Source: an uncultured Bacilli bacterium
Lineage (GTDB): Bacteria > Bacillota_I > Bacilli_A > RF39 > UBA660
Assembly: GCA_947631045.1 (NCBI GenBank)
Contig: CANRJV010000012.1
Span: 1 to 34,373 of the forward strand
Reading direction: 5' to 3'
DNA length: 34,373 nucleotides
The position numbers were made by a program, and so were the translations under genes. How positions within the stretch are numbered: the first letter of the stretch is position 1; every line of letters begins with the position of its first letter. The notes below the pieces were generated by a model. That model had not been told where the DNA came from. It saw nothing but the letters and a program-made list of their open reading frames with translations, and did no database searches. This document shows, piece after piece, positions 20,095 through 28,560 of this stretch.

Positions 20095-20793
20095 ATGGAA
20101 AAATTAGAAAATAAAGAATTATGTCAAAAATGTGGTGGCTATTGTTGTAAAAAATCGGGATGTGATTATTTTACGACAGATTTTACTAGTTTAAAATCGG
20201 ATTATTTAGAAGAAGTCTTAAAAAGTGGAAGAGTATCAATTGTTTCTATTATAAAGTTTACTAATGATCATGGAAAAATGACTTTGCGACCATTCTTATA
20301 TTTAAGAGCTAGAAATGTCGGAAGAGGAGCCATTGATTTACTATCTTATAAAAAAACATGTGCTTCTTTAGAAGATGATGGTTGCTACTTTGATTTTGAA
20401 CATCGCCCTAGTGGAGGCAAGCATTTAGTTCCTAGTTCTTTAGGGAAAGACTATTGCCACTCTAATGTGGATTTGTTAAAAGAAGTTTTGAAATGGCGTA
20501 GTTATCAAAATGTTTTAAGAGGTTTAGTGGAAAAATTTACGGGAATGGATGTTTTTTCTAAATTAAAAGAAGATACCGAAAACTTATTTTATGATTATTT
20601 AGCAGATAATAATAAGGATGTTGCCATTGAGGAGAAAAATGATATTTTAGGTATGCTTCCTCTTTTAAAAGAAGTATATCCCGAAAGTTATGAAAATGCT
20701 TTAGAAAGATATAATCAAAAAAAGGAACAAGAAGATTTAAAATCCAAAGAACAAATAGAACGGATACTATCTAGAATGCCATCTAATAGATAG
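20095..20793 (+). CDS. Cys-cluster protein (YkgJ-like zinc/iron chelating)
   Basis: CQKCGGYCCKKSGCDYF plus later CASLEDDGCYF and YCHS. Confidence 0.6.
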   Translation: MEKLENKELCQKCGGYCCKKSGCDYFTTDFTSLKSDYLEEVLKSGRVSIVSIIKFTNDHGKMTLRPFLYLRARNVGRGAIDLLSYKKTCASLEDDGCYFDFEHRPSGGKHLVPSSLGKDYCHSNVDLLKEVLKWRSYQNVLRGLVEKFTGMDVFSKLKEDTENLFYDYLADNNKDVAIEEKNDILGMLPLLKEVYPESYENALERYNQKKEQEDLKSKEQIERILSRMPSNR

Positions 20794-20803
20794 TATTTTT
20801 TCT
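20764..20803 (+). terminator. rho-independent terminator
   Basis: ATACTATCTA...TAGATAGTATTTTTTC. Confidence 0.65.
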
Positions 20804-20878
20804 TGTAATTTTCACATAGAGATAATATAATAGGAATAGTCTTTTAAATGGACAATATATTTAATAAGGAGGCTAAAT

Positions 20879-23296
20879 ATGCTAGAAATAAAAAAGATAA
20901 CTAAAATTTATAAATTAGATAACTTTGAACAAAAAGCCTTAGATAATGTGAGTATTAAATTTAGAGAGAGTGAATTTGTTTCAATTTTAGGGCCATCTGG
21001 TTCTGGTAAAACCACTCTTTTAAACATTATTGGTGGTCTTGATAAATACACCAGTGGGGATTTAATTATTAATGGTATCTCCACTAAAAAATATAAAGAC
21101 CATGATTGGGATATTTATCGGAATCATAAAGTTGGTTTTGTTTTTCAAAGTTATAATTTAATTGCCCATCAAAGTGTTCTTTCTAATGTGGAATTGGCTT
21201 TAACTTTAAGTGGGGTTTCTAAAAAAGAAAGAAGAGAAAGAGCCATTAAAGCTTTGGAAGATGTAGGCTTAAAAAATCATATTTATAAAAAACCTAATCA
21301 ACTATCAGGCGGTCAAATGCAAAGAGTGGCTATTGCTAGAGCATTAGTAAATAATCCCTCTATTGTCTTAGCGGATGAACCAAGCGGGGCTTTGGATACT
21401 AAAACAAGTTTACAAATTATGGAACTTTTAAAAGAAATTTCTAAAGATAAACTAGTTATAATGGTAACTCATAATCCGGATTTAGCGAGAGATTATTCCA
21501 CTAGAATAATAAGTATAAAAGATGGGATAATTGAAAGTGATAGTAATGCTTATCATGGCGAAGAGAATGAAATAGTTGAAAAACCTGATAAGAAAAAATC
21601 TAATATGTCATTTAGAACAGCTATATCTTTAAGTTTAAATAACTTAATGACTAAAAAGGGAAGAACTATTTTAACGGCTTTTGCAGGTTCCATTGGAATA
21701 ATTGGTATCTCACTTATTATGTCTTTATCCAATGGTTTTGAAAGATATATTTCCAAGGTTCAAGAAGATACTTTAACAAGTTATCCTTTATCTATTGAAA
21801 AACAAACGGTAGATTTTTCTTCGATGATGAGTAGTATGGCCGAAGATAATAGTAAAAGTCATGATGATAAAAATAAAGTTTATTCAAATAACATTATGAC
21901 TGATATGATGAGTATGGTCACAGAACAAGTTACGACAAATAACTTGGAAGATTTTAAAAAATATATTGATGGTAATAAGGATATTCAAGATAAAGTTAAT
22001 GATATTAAATATAGTTATAATTTTGATTTAACTATTTATGATCCTGATACCTCTAAAGGAATTAATAAAATTAATCCATCCAATATCTTAGATGAAATGG
22101 GTATGGGTAATATGATGATGATGAGTAACTATGAAATTTGGATGGAACTTACTGATAATAAAGAGTTACTTAAGAGTCAATATGATGTTATTGCAGGAAG
22201 ATTACCAGAAAATTATAACGAAATTGTTTTAATTGTAGATAGTAATAATTCGATTAACGATTATGCTTTATATTCTTTAGGTTTAAAAGATAAAGAAGAA
22301 TTATATAATTTATTTCAAAGCACTTTAAAAGGTGAAAAGTATGAGACAGAAGATCGCGATTATACTTTTGATGAATTATTAGATTTAGAATATAAGTTAG
22401 TTTATAATTCATCTTTGTACGAAAAAGAAAATGGCCATTGGGTTAATAAAGAAAACGATTTAAGTTATATGAAAAATCTTTTAGGTAAATCTGATACTTT
22501 AAAAGTAGTGGGAATTATAAGACCTAATGAAGAAGCCGCTATTTCAGAAAGTACGGGAGGCATTGGTTATACTAGTGATTTAACTAAACATATAATTGAC
22601 CATAATAATGATTCAAAAATAGCAAAAGAACAATTAAAAAATAAAGATATTAATGTTTTAACGGGAGAAACATTCAAAGAAATTGAATCTTATGATAATA
22701 ACTTAGCTTTACTTGGAGTTGTTGATTTAGAAAGTCCTAGCAGAATTGATATTTATCCTAAAAGTTTTGATGATAAAGAAGCCATTGAAAATATTATTAG
22801 TGATTATAATAATGATAAAGATGATGCTGATAAAATTCAATATACCGATTATGTTGGTCTTCTTATGACTAGTGTAACTACCATTGTTGATATTATTAGT
22901 TATGTCTTAATTGCTTTTGTAAGTATATCTTTAATTGTATCTTCTATTATGATTGGTATTATTACTTATATTAGTGTCTTAGAAAGAACTAAGGAAATTG
23001 GTATTTTAAGAAGTATCGGGGCTAGTAAGAAAGATATTGCCAGAGTATTTAATGCGGAAACCTTTATTATTGGTTTAATTTCTGGTTTATTAGGTATTGG
23101 TGTTACTTTCTTATTAAGTATTCCAATTAATATGGTCTTAAAGAATTTAGTAAATATTTCTAATATTTGTAAGTTACCGATTGTGGGTAGTATAACTCTT
23201 GTCATCATTAGTGTTGTCTTAACTGTTATAAGTGGTTTAATACCATCTAAGGTAGCAAGTAAAAAAGACCCAGTTATTGCTTTAAGAACTGAATAA
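20879..23296 (+). CDS. ABC transporter, fused ATP-binding and FtsX/MacB-like permease
   Basis: GPSGSGKTTLLNIIGGLD Walker A, LSGGQMQRVAIARAL signature, VLADEPSGALD Walker B; C-terminal FtsX-type TM region ERTKEIGILRSIGASKKDI. Confidence 0.93.
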   Translation: MLEIKKITKIYKLDNFEQKALDNVSIKFRESEFVSILGPSGSGKTTLLNIIGGLDKYTSGDLIINGISTKKYKDHDWDIYRNHKVGFVFQSYNLIAHQSVLSNVELALTLSGVSKKERRERAIKALEDVGLKNHIYKKPNQLSGGQMQRVAIARALVNNPSIVLADEPSGALDTKTSLQIMELLKEISKDKLVIMVTHNPDLARDYSTRIISIKDGIIESDSNAYHGEENEIVEKPDKKKSNMSFRTAISLSLNNLMTKKGRTILTAFAGSIGIIGISLIMSLSNGFERYISKVQEDTLTSYPLSIEKQTVDFSSMMSSMAEDNSKSHDDKNKVYSNNIMTDMMSMVTEQVTTNNLEDFKKYIDGNKDIQDKVNDIKYSYNFDLTIYDPDTSKGINKINPSNILDEMGMGNMMMMSNYEIWMELTDNKELLKSQYDVIAGRLPENYNEIVLIVDSNNSINDYALYSLGLKDKEELYNLFQSTLKGEKYETEDRDYTFDELLDLEYKLVYNSSLYEKENGHWVNKENDLSYMKNLLGKSDTLKVVGIIRPNEEAAISESTGGIGYTSDLTKHIIDHNNDSKIAKEQLKNKDINVLTGETFKEIESYDNNLALLGVVDLESPSRIDIYPKSFDDKEAIENIISDYNNDKDDADKIQYTDYVGLLMTSVTTIVDIISYVLIAFVSISLIVSSIMIGIITYISVLERTKEIGILRSIGASKKDIARVFNAETFIIGLISGLLGIGVTFLLSIPINMVLKNLVNISNICKLPIVGSITLVIISVVLTVISGLIPSKVASKKDPVIALRTE

Positions 23297-23302
23297 TATA
23301 TA

Positions 23303-23426
23303 AAAAATGCACAATAATTTGAAAATATTGTGCATTTTTGCTTTTTGAAACACCATTTTGCACAATGATTGTGCATTTTTGCATTTTTTTGCGCATTTTT
23401 GCACAATTATTTAGAAATATTGTGCA
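23303..23426. repeat. three TGCACAAT/ATTGTGCA palindromes downstream of fic
   Basis: 23308-23334 and 23400-23426 have 8-11-8 geometry; 23359-23375 is TGCACAATGATTGTGCA. Confidence 0.85.
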
Positions 23427-23438
23427 TTTTTTAAAAAA

Positions 23439-24527
23439 TTAGATATTTTTGCCAACAAAAACATTATAAATTTCATTATATCGATAACTTAATTTGGCGT
23501 AATTAGAGTCTTTAATTAAAATGCCGAGCTTTTCTAATTTATCAATTAGTGATGAAACGGTATTTCGAGAAACTCCTGACTCTTTTACAATTTCTTTTTT
23601 TGTAAATACTATTTGATGCATTATACTTGGCATAATTCTATAAACAGCATTACTATTTAATGATTTTATTAATTCCATGTCCTTTTCATAAATTTTTTGA
23701 ATTCTATTTATTTTAGTGATATTACTATTGCATTGTTCGATAATACATTGAAGAAAAAACTTAATAAAACCTAATAAATTACCATTTCGGCTTTCGTTTA
23801 ATAATTTATAATAGCTTGGCTTGTATAGTTCAATTACTTCTGAAAGAAATAATATAGGTTCATCATTAGTAAGATGCGCTAATTGAATAGGTATAAGAGC
23901 TCTTCCAAGTCTTCCATTACCATCTCTATAAGCATGGATAGTTTCAAATTGAAAATGAGAAATAGCCATATTTATAAATATGGGATCTATATAAGCATCA
24001 TTCATATAGTCAAAAAGATTGTTCAAAAGAGTAGGGATATCTTCTGGTGTAGGAGGAATAAAAGTGGCTTCATTTATTGAAGCACCTTTTGGGCCAATCC
24101 AATTTTGAATATTTCTAATTTTTCCTGGTTCTTTATTATTACCTCCTACACTATTAAGTAATATTTTATGAATACTATTTAAGAAACGAATATCAATTTT
24201 TTTCTTATCATTTAAATAATCTTTGGAATATTCAATAACTTTTTTTAAATTTTGAATTTCATTAGTGTCATCATTTTTAGGCATATATTTTAAATAATAC
24301 ATATCATCTTGGGATATTTGGGTTCCCTCTATTTGGGTTGATTTTAAACTTTCATTTAAAATGATGGAATTCAAAAAAAATCGTGAATCAAATTTGCTAT
24401 TTCTTAAATTAGACTTATATTCCCCATATCTTTCATTAGCTTCCGCAATTAATGATAAAAGTTCTTTGTCAATTGTATAGCTAATTGGCAAGGGATTTGC
24501 TTTATATGGTTCCATATTTATCACCAA
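23439..24527 (-). CDS. Fic family protein with inhibitory helix and C-terminal winged HTH
   Basis: active-site HAYRDGNGRLGR; (S/T)xxxE(G/N)-type STQIEG; C-term FTKKEIVKESGVSRNTVSSLIDKLEKLGIL wHTH. Confidence 0.92.
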   Translation of the reverse strand: MVINMEPYKANPLPISYTIDKELLSLIAEANERYGEYKSNLRNSKFDSRFFLNSIILNESLKSTQIEGTQISQDDMYYLKYMPKNDDTNEIQNLKKVIEYSKDYLNDKKKIDIRFLNSIHKILLNSVGGNNKEPGKIRNIQNWIGPKGASINEATFIPPTPEDIPTLLNNLFDYMNDAYIDPIFINMAISHFQFETIHAYRDGNGRLGRALIPIQLAHLTNDEPILFLSEVIELYKPSYYKLLNESRNGNLLGFIKFFLQCIIEQCNSNITKINRIQKIYEKDMELIKSLNSNAVYRIMPSIMHQIVFTKKEIVKESGVSRNTVSSLIDKLEKLGILIKDSNYAKLSYRYNEIYNVFVGKNI

Positions 24528-24561
24528 CTAAATCCTAACATAATTATATGAAAATTTCAAC

Positions 24562-24645
24562 AAAAATGCACAATATTTTAAAATTATTGTGCATTTTTGT
24601 TGTATAAAATATACATTTTGCTCAATCATTTAGAAATATTGTGCA
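24562..24645. repeat. two TGC(A/T)CAAT/ATTGTGCA palindromes upstream of fic
   Basis: 24567-24593 and 24619-24645, both 8-11-8 geometry. Confidence 0.8.
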
Positions 24646-24649
24646 TTTT

Positions 24650-25105
24650 CTAATTATTTCTTTTATGAGGTTTTCTTTCATCAGTTAAATATAATAAATA
24701 ATCTATTGGTACACCATAATATATAGCCAATTTTTTTAAGATTTTGGTGGGGGTATCAGAATAGCCAGTTTCATAAGTGGAATAGGTTGGCCTACTAATA
24801 TTTAATATTTGCGCAACTTCAATTTGTAGTAAATCTAAATCGTTTCTTATTTCATTTAATCTGTTCATATTATTTGTTACATTAACTATTTTTGAAGTAG
24901 AATATTTTTCTTTTATATTTGTTAAATTAAGAAGATAATCAACAGAAACATTAAAATAGCAAGCAATCCTTTTTAAAGTAACAGACGGAATATCAGTAAT
25001 TTCATTTTCATATTGTGAATAGCCATTTTGACTCATTTTTAAAATTCTTGCCATATCTTTTTGTAATAAATTATTTTCTTTTCTAACTTCTTTTAATTTA
25101 TTCAT
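24650..25105 (-). CDS. tandem (double) XRE HTH regulator
   Basis: 151 aa with two consecutive HTH domains (KEVRKENNLLQKDMARILKMSQNGYSQYE and NEIRNDLDLLQIEVAQILNISRPTYSTYE); C-term LTDERKPHKR like 4616-4840. Confidence 0.85.
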   Translation of the reverse strand: MNKLKEVRKENNLLQKDMARILKMSQNGYSQYENEITDIPSVTLKRIACYFNVSVDYLLNLTNIKEKYSTSKIVNVTNNMNRLNEIRNDLDLLQIEVAQILNISRPTYSTYETGYSDTPTKILKKLAIYYGVPIDYLLYLTDERKPHKRNN

Positions 25106-25144
25106 AATCCATCATAAAAAAATTATCATAAACAAATAATTATG

Positions 25145-25204
25145 TTGATTAATGTTAAGTTTTACGATATAATTTCATTATAACAATATCGTAAAACTTA
25201 ACAT
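25145..25204. promoter_or_regulatory. divergent promoter with perfect 19-bp inverted repeat
   Basis: ATGTTAAGTTTTACGATAT (25152-25170) and ATATCGTAAAACTTAACAT (25186-25204), 15-bp spacer; + strand TTGATT-N17-TATAAT (25145-25173), minus TATAAT at 25183-25178. Confidence 0.75.
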
Positions 25205-25261
25205 ATATTTAATTTGCAATTATAATTAAGTATTTGCAACAAAAACATAAAGAGGGAAAAA

Positions 25262-25924
25262 ATGAAAAAGAAAATAGATAAGGAAAAAATAGTAATAATA
25301 AGTTTAATAGTAATAGTTATGATAACAGTAATAAGTAAAGTAATAAAAAATACTTATGCTTATTATGGGAATAGTAATGAATTAGAAATAATGAAGGCTA
25401 CAATTGGGGACTTTGCTGTAGAAGAATTACCCAAAGAGAAATTAAAGTATGATATAGATCTAGTATTGTATATGGAAGACGCTGAAACCAAATACCGATA
25501 TCATATAGTACAAAATACACCCATAACAGGATATGAAGTAAATAAAGAAAAATCAGAATGTAATCCAAAAGATGCTAAATATAGTAATTACACAATAAAG
25601 AGTGATGGAACAATAGTCATAAACGTTAGTGAAAACATTCCCAATAAAATAGTATGTAAGATATATTATGACAAGAAAAAGAGTGCGGATATCATAACCT
25701 ATGCATTAGTAGAAGATGACAAAGGATATAAAGAATACAATGGAAAGAAATATAGAATAGTAAATAGTATCCCAAGTGAAGAAGAATATACATACTATGA
25801 ATCAAGATGTCTAGATAATAATGTCACAACAAGTGTAATATATGATACAAGTACCAAGAGTTTTAAATACACCACAAATGGAATGAATACTTGTTATGCA
25901 TACTTTAATAAGAAAGAAGGGTAG
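25262..25924 (+). CDS. exported protein with SipW/TasA-like N-terminal signal, unknown function
   Basis: 220 aa; TM then NTYAYYGNSNELEIMKATIGDF. Confidence 0.65.
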   Translation: MKKKIDKEKIVIISLIVIVMITVISKVIKNTYAYYGNSNELEIMKATIGDFAVEELPKEKLKYDIDLVLYMEDAETKYRYHIVQNTPITGYEVNKEKSECNPKDAKYSNYTIKSDGTIVINVSENIPNKIVCKIYYDKKKSADIITYALVEDDKGYKEYNGKKYRIVNSIPSEEEYTYYESRCLDNNVTTSVIYDTSTKSFKYTTNGMNTCYAYFNKKEG

Positions 25925-25926
25925 TA

Positions 25927-27342
25927 ATGAAGAAGAAGATAATAATCGGAATATTAATAATAATAGAGATAGGGTTAATAATGGTAAATTATAATACTAC
26001 CTTAAGTAATAAAGAGATAGATAAGATAGAAGCTAAAGAAGAAACGAAAGAGATAAAAGGAAACAACACTTTAGCGATAATGGTTAAGAGCAAAGATGGC
26101 AAAGAATACACTCCATCAGAGACAAACACCTGGCCAGAATCACCATACAAATATGCAGGAGCCTTATGTATAGGGAATGATGGAAGAGATATAGAAGAGA
26201 GTGAAGTAATAAGTTTTGATAACGCAAGTCATACAGCAACCATAACTACGAAAGACACCATCTATTGTTATTTATACTTTGCTGAGGGAGAAGATGCAGT
26301 AACTAGAATACTATCCAAAAGTGCAAGTGGTTTAGAAGCCGAGGAAGATGTAGGAGCAAGAGGCGATGTTCTTCGAAGGTTTCAAGGGACAGTAACAAAT
26401 AATGGAGACGGAACAATAGATAATGATATAAACAATTACATCTGTTTTGGAACAAGTATTACCGAAGAATGTGTAAAAAACACCGACAGATACATGTACC
26501 GAATAATCGGCTATGCCACCGCAGATGATGAAACAACTAACACCAAAAAAGGTCAACTTAAACTTATCAAAAAAGAAGCCTTAGAAGAAGCCATGCAATG
26601 GCATTACAATTCTAATGATAATATAAATTGGTTTCAAAGTGATTTATATAATAGAATAACAACAAAAGAATATTTAACAAATAAATACTATGTTCCAAGT
26701 GGATGGGAAAATAAAATAGCCGAACATATATGGTGGACAGGTAATATGTCTTTTGCAGCAACTGGAGCAAAACAAGTTGGTTCAGAAGTATTTAAAATAG
26801 AAAATGGACAAACTACAACCGAATATAATGTGTTTTTAGGTGAAGTTGATAAAACACTAATTAAGCCGGAAGGAGCATTAATGCAAAAAGTTAATGATGT
26901 CACAACAGGCCCATATAAAGATAAGGATATTTATTATAAAATAATAAGTAATCAAAAATGGACTGAAAAGCAAATGACTAAAGTTGGGTTAATGAATATA
27001 AGCGATTATTATTTGTCAGTTAGTAATGATGTAATTTGTAGTGAAATTAACGAAATACGAGGAATATGTAAAGCCGGATGGCTGCATCTTAGTAACAATG
27101 ATGATGATCGTTTAAGCACAACTAAGTTATTACCGCCATGGCCTAATGAAACTATGATGGCGGACTATGGTTTTGAAGTTTATTATGGTCTGTACATGTA
27201 TTTTTTCTTATTTTCTGAAGGTAATATTGATACAACACGCTATGATAGTAGTGCTGCTATTCGCCCTGTTATATATACTACTGAAAATATAACTTTGAAT
27301 GGCTCTGGAACCATAACAGACCCATATATAATAGTTAGTTAG
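25927..27342 (+). CDS. exported surface protein with variable C-terminal display-like domain
   Basis: 471 aa; N-terminal TM; RGDVLRRFQGTV..NDINNYICFGT..YMYRIIG; C-term LSTTKLLPP...SAAIRPVIYTTENITLNGSGTITDPYII; paralogous C-terminus to 4955-6487. Confidence 0.75.
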   Translation: MKKKIIIGILIIIEIGLIMVNYNTTLSNKEIDKIEAKEETKEIKGNNTLAIMVKSKDGKEYTPSETNTWPESPYKYAGALCIGNDGRDIEESEVISFDNASHTATITTKDTIYCYLYFAEGEDAVTRILSKSASGLEAEEDVGARGDVLRRFQGTVTNNGDGTIDNDINNYICFGTSITEECVKNTDRYMYRIIGYATADDETTNTKKGQLKLIKKEALEEAMQWHYNSNDNINWFQSDLYNRITTKEYLTNKYYVPSGWENKIAEHIWWTGNMSFAATGAKQVGSEVFKIENGQTTTEYNVFLGEVDKTLIKPEGALMQKVNDVTTGPYKDKDIYYKIISNQKWTEKQMTKVGLMNISDYYLSVSNDVICSEINEIRGICKAGWLHLSNNDDDRLSTTKLLPPWPNETMMADYGFEVYYGLYMYFFLFSEGNIDTTRYDSSAAIRPVIYTTENITLNGSGTITDPYIIVS

Positions 27343-27364
27343 GAAGCAAAGGCTTCCTTTTTGT
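27342..27364 (+). terminator. rho-independent terminator
   Basis: GGAAGC-AAA-GGCTTCC-TTTTT. Confidence 0.75.
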
Positions 27365-27401
27365 ATGACTTTCGACATAATAAAAGAAAGTTCGACAAAT
27401 G

Positions 27402-27431
27402 TTGTCAAAACTTCCTATGGACTTTTAATAT
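27402..27431 (+). promoter_or_regulatory. candidate promoter for toxin-like mRNA
   Basis: TTGTCA-N18-TAATAT. Confidence 0.45.
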
Positions 27432-27523
27432 ATAGGTGTGCTTTAATAGTAAGTCGAGACGAGGAGTCTTGCCTACTTTCAGGGGGTTTTGGGAAACCGG
27501 AATCATGTGAAAGGGGTGGTTTT

Positions 27524-27631
27524 GTGAAATTAAATATCTTCGGATTTTTAAAAGTAATAATTTTTTTGTCTAGTCAAGTGACAAAACAAAAAAAGACTAT
27601 CCTGGTTCGGATTGAGTTCCGAATAGGATAG
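27524..27631 (+). CDS. candidate type I toxin-like peptide (35 aa, GTG start)
   Basis: SD AAAGGGGTGG then GTG; (M)KLNIFGFLKVIIFLSSQVTKQKKTILVRIEFRIG: short hydrophobic stretch plus basic tail; nested in frame of the listed 88-aa ORF. Confidence 0.5.
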   Translation: MKLNIFGFLKVIIFLSSQVTKQKKTILVRIEFRIG

Positions 27632-27667
27632 CATCCACTTAGGCAACGATTTCTCGTCTCCTAAAGT
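27587..27667 (-). ncRNA. candidate antisense small RNA (antitoxin-like), ~80 nt
   Basis: minus strand: TTGTTA-N17-TATAAT promoter (27697-27669), 5' hairpin CACTTTAGG..ACGA-GAAA-TCGT..CCTAAGTG, then terminator CTATCCTATTCGGA-ACTCAA-TCCGAACCAGGATAG + TCTTTTTTT. Confidence 0.65.
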
Positions 27668-27668
27668 G

Positions 27669-27697
27669 ATTATAACATATTTTTACATATATAACAA
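27669..27697 (-). promoter_or_regulatory. sigmaA-type promoter for small RNA
   Basis: TTGTTA-17 bp-TATAAT, read on the minus strand. Confidence 0.7.
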
Positions 27698-27774
27698 TTT
27701 ATTTATTAAAGGTTAAAATATTGCGATAAAATTCAAGTTATGCTATACTAAATTAGAGAATAGGAAAGGTCAAT

Positions 27775-28500
27775 ATGAATAAAAAGGTTACTGATACTAG
27801 TAGTAAAGTCAAGAATGAAATTGATGAAGATTTAGAAATTAAAAAAGTTGCTCATTCCAAAAATTATATTCAAACATTACTATTAATTATCTTAATAGTT
27901 CTTTTTGCTTTGACACTTTTTTGTTCTTGCTTTTATATAGGGAAATATTATGAAGCTAAAAATAAAGTTAAAGGAAATGCTGAATTAATTGAAATTAGTA
28001 AAAAGTCCAATAAATCCTTAATTACTAATAATGGACCATTTGAAAAGGTTATAGATGATACTTTATCAGAAGATGTTTTAATTGAGTCATATGCTAATGT
28101 TGAATTAAGTACCAATGATGATAGTGAGAATGATGGGGTATTGGTATATGATGTTAAATATGAGATCATTCAAAATGATTTTACTTTTAATCCTATTTCT
28201 AATATCAGTAGTGATATTTTAGTTCGATTTTCTTATTCATTTGATAATAAAGAGTGGAAAAGTACCGATTATGTTTTAACTGCTCCAAGTACCACTCTTA
28301 ATCCTTTGATGAGCAATTATTATGATATTGGAGGTATAGTGGGAGCTATTAATGTATCTACCAATTATAAATTATCTAGTAAACCAGGAGAAACTAAAAA
28401 AATGTATTGGAAAAGTGAAACTTTGATTAGAAACACAGGTAATACAGTAGGAAAAGCATTTAAAGCTAACTTGAAAATTGAGTATAAAGAGAGTGCCTAG
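27775..28500 (+). CDS. membrane-anchored protein, possible surface-fibre/SipW-locus component
   Basis: 241 aa, one TM then beta-rich region; directly upstream of SipW-type signal peptidase. Confidence 0.6.
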   Translation: MNKKVTDTSSKVKNEIDEDLEIKKVAHSKNYIQTLLLIILIVLFALTLFCSCFYIGKYYEAKNKVKGNAELIEISKKSNKSLITNNGPFEKVIDDTLSEDVLIESYANVELSTNDDSENDGVLVYDVKYEIIQNDFTFNPISNISSDILVRFSYSFDNKEWKSTDYVLTAPSTTLNPLMSNYYDIGGIVGAINVSTNYKLSSKPGETKKMYWKSETLIRNTGNTVGKAFKANLKIEYKESA

Positions 28501-28560
28501 TCAAAACATTAAAGTATTGTTATTAAGAAAAAAGTTGTTTATAATTATTTTAGAATAAGG

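Noticed and set aside
22966-23406. 146-aa minus-strand ORF
   Set aside because: Antisense to ABC permease 3' end and running through the palindrome repeats; not coding-like.
23303-23426. CRISPR array
   Set aside because: Repeats are palindromes with irregular spacing and no unique uniform spacers; no cas genes in window.
4955-27342. Complete diversity-generating retroelement
   Set aside because: No reverse transcriptase, Avd-like gene or template repeat seen in the window; only candidate variable regions are present.
27365-27631. 88-aa plus-strand ORF as a full-length protein
   Set aside because: 5' half spans a probable promoter and structured UTR and has no SD; only the GTG-start 35-aa distal part has a convincing SD.
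27450-27663. MITE or IS remnant with terminal inverted repeats
   Set aside because: No target-site duplication found, no transposase, and the repeat arms fit an RNA interaction/antisense RNA model better.
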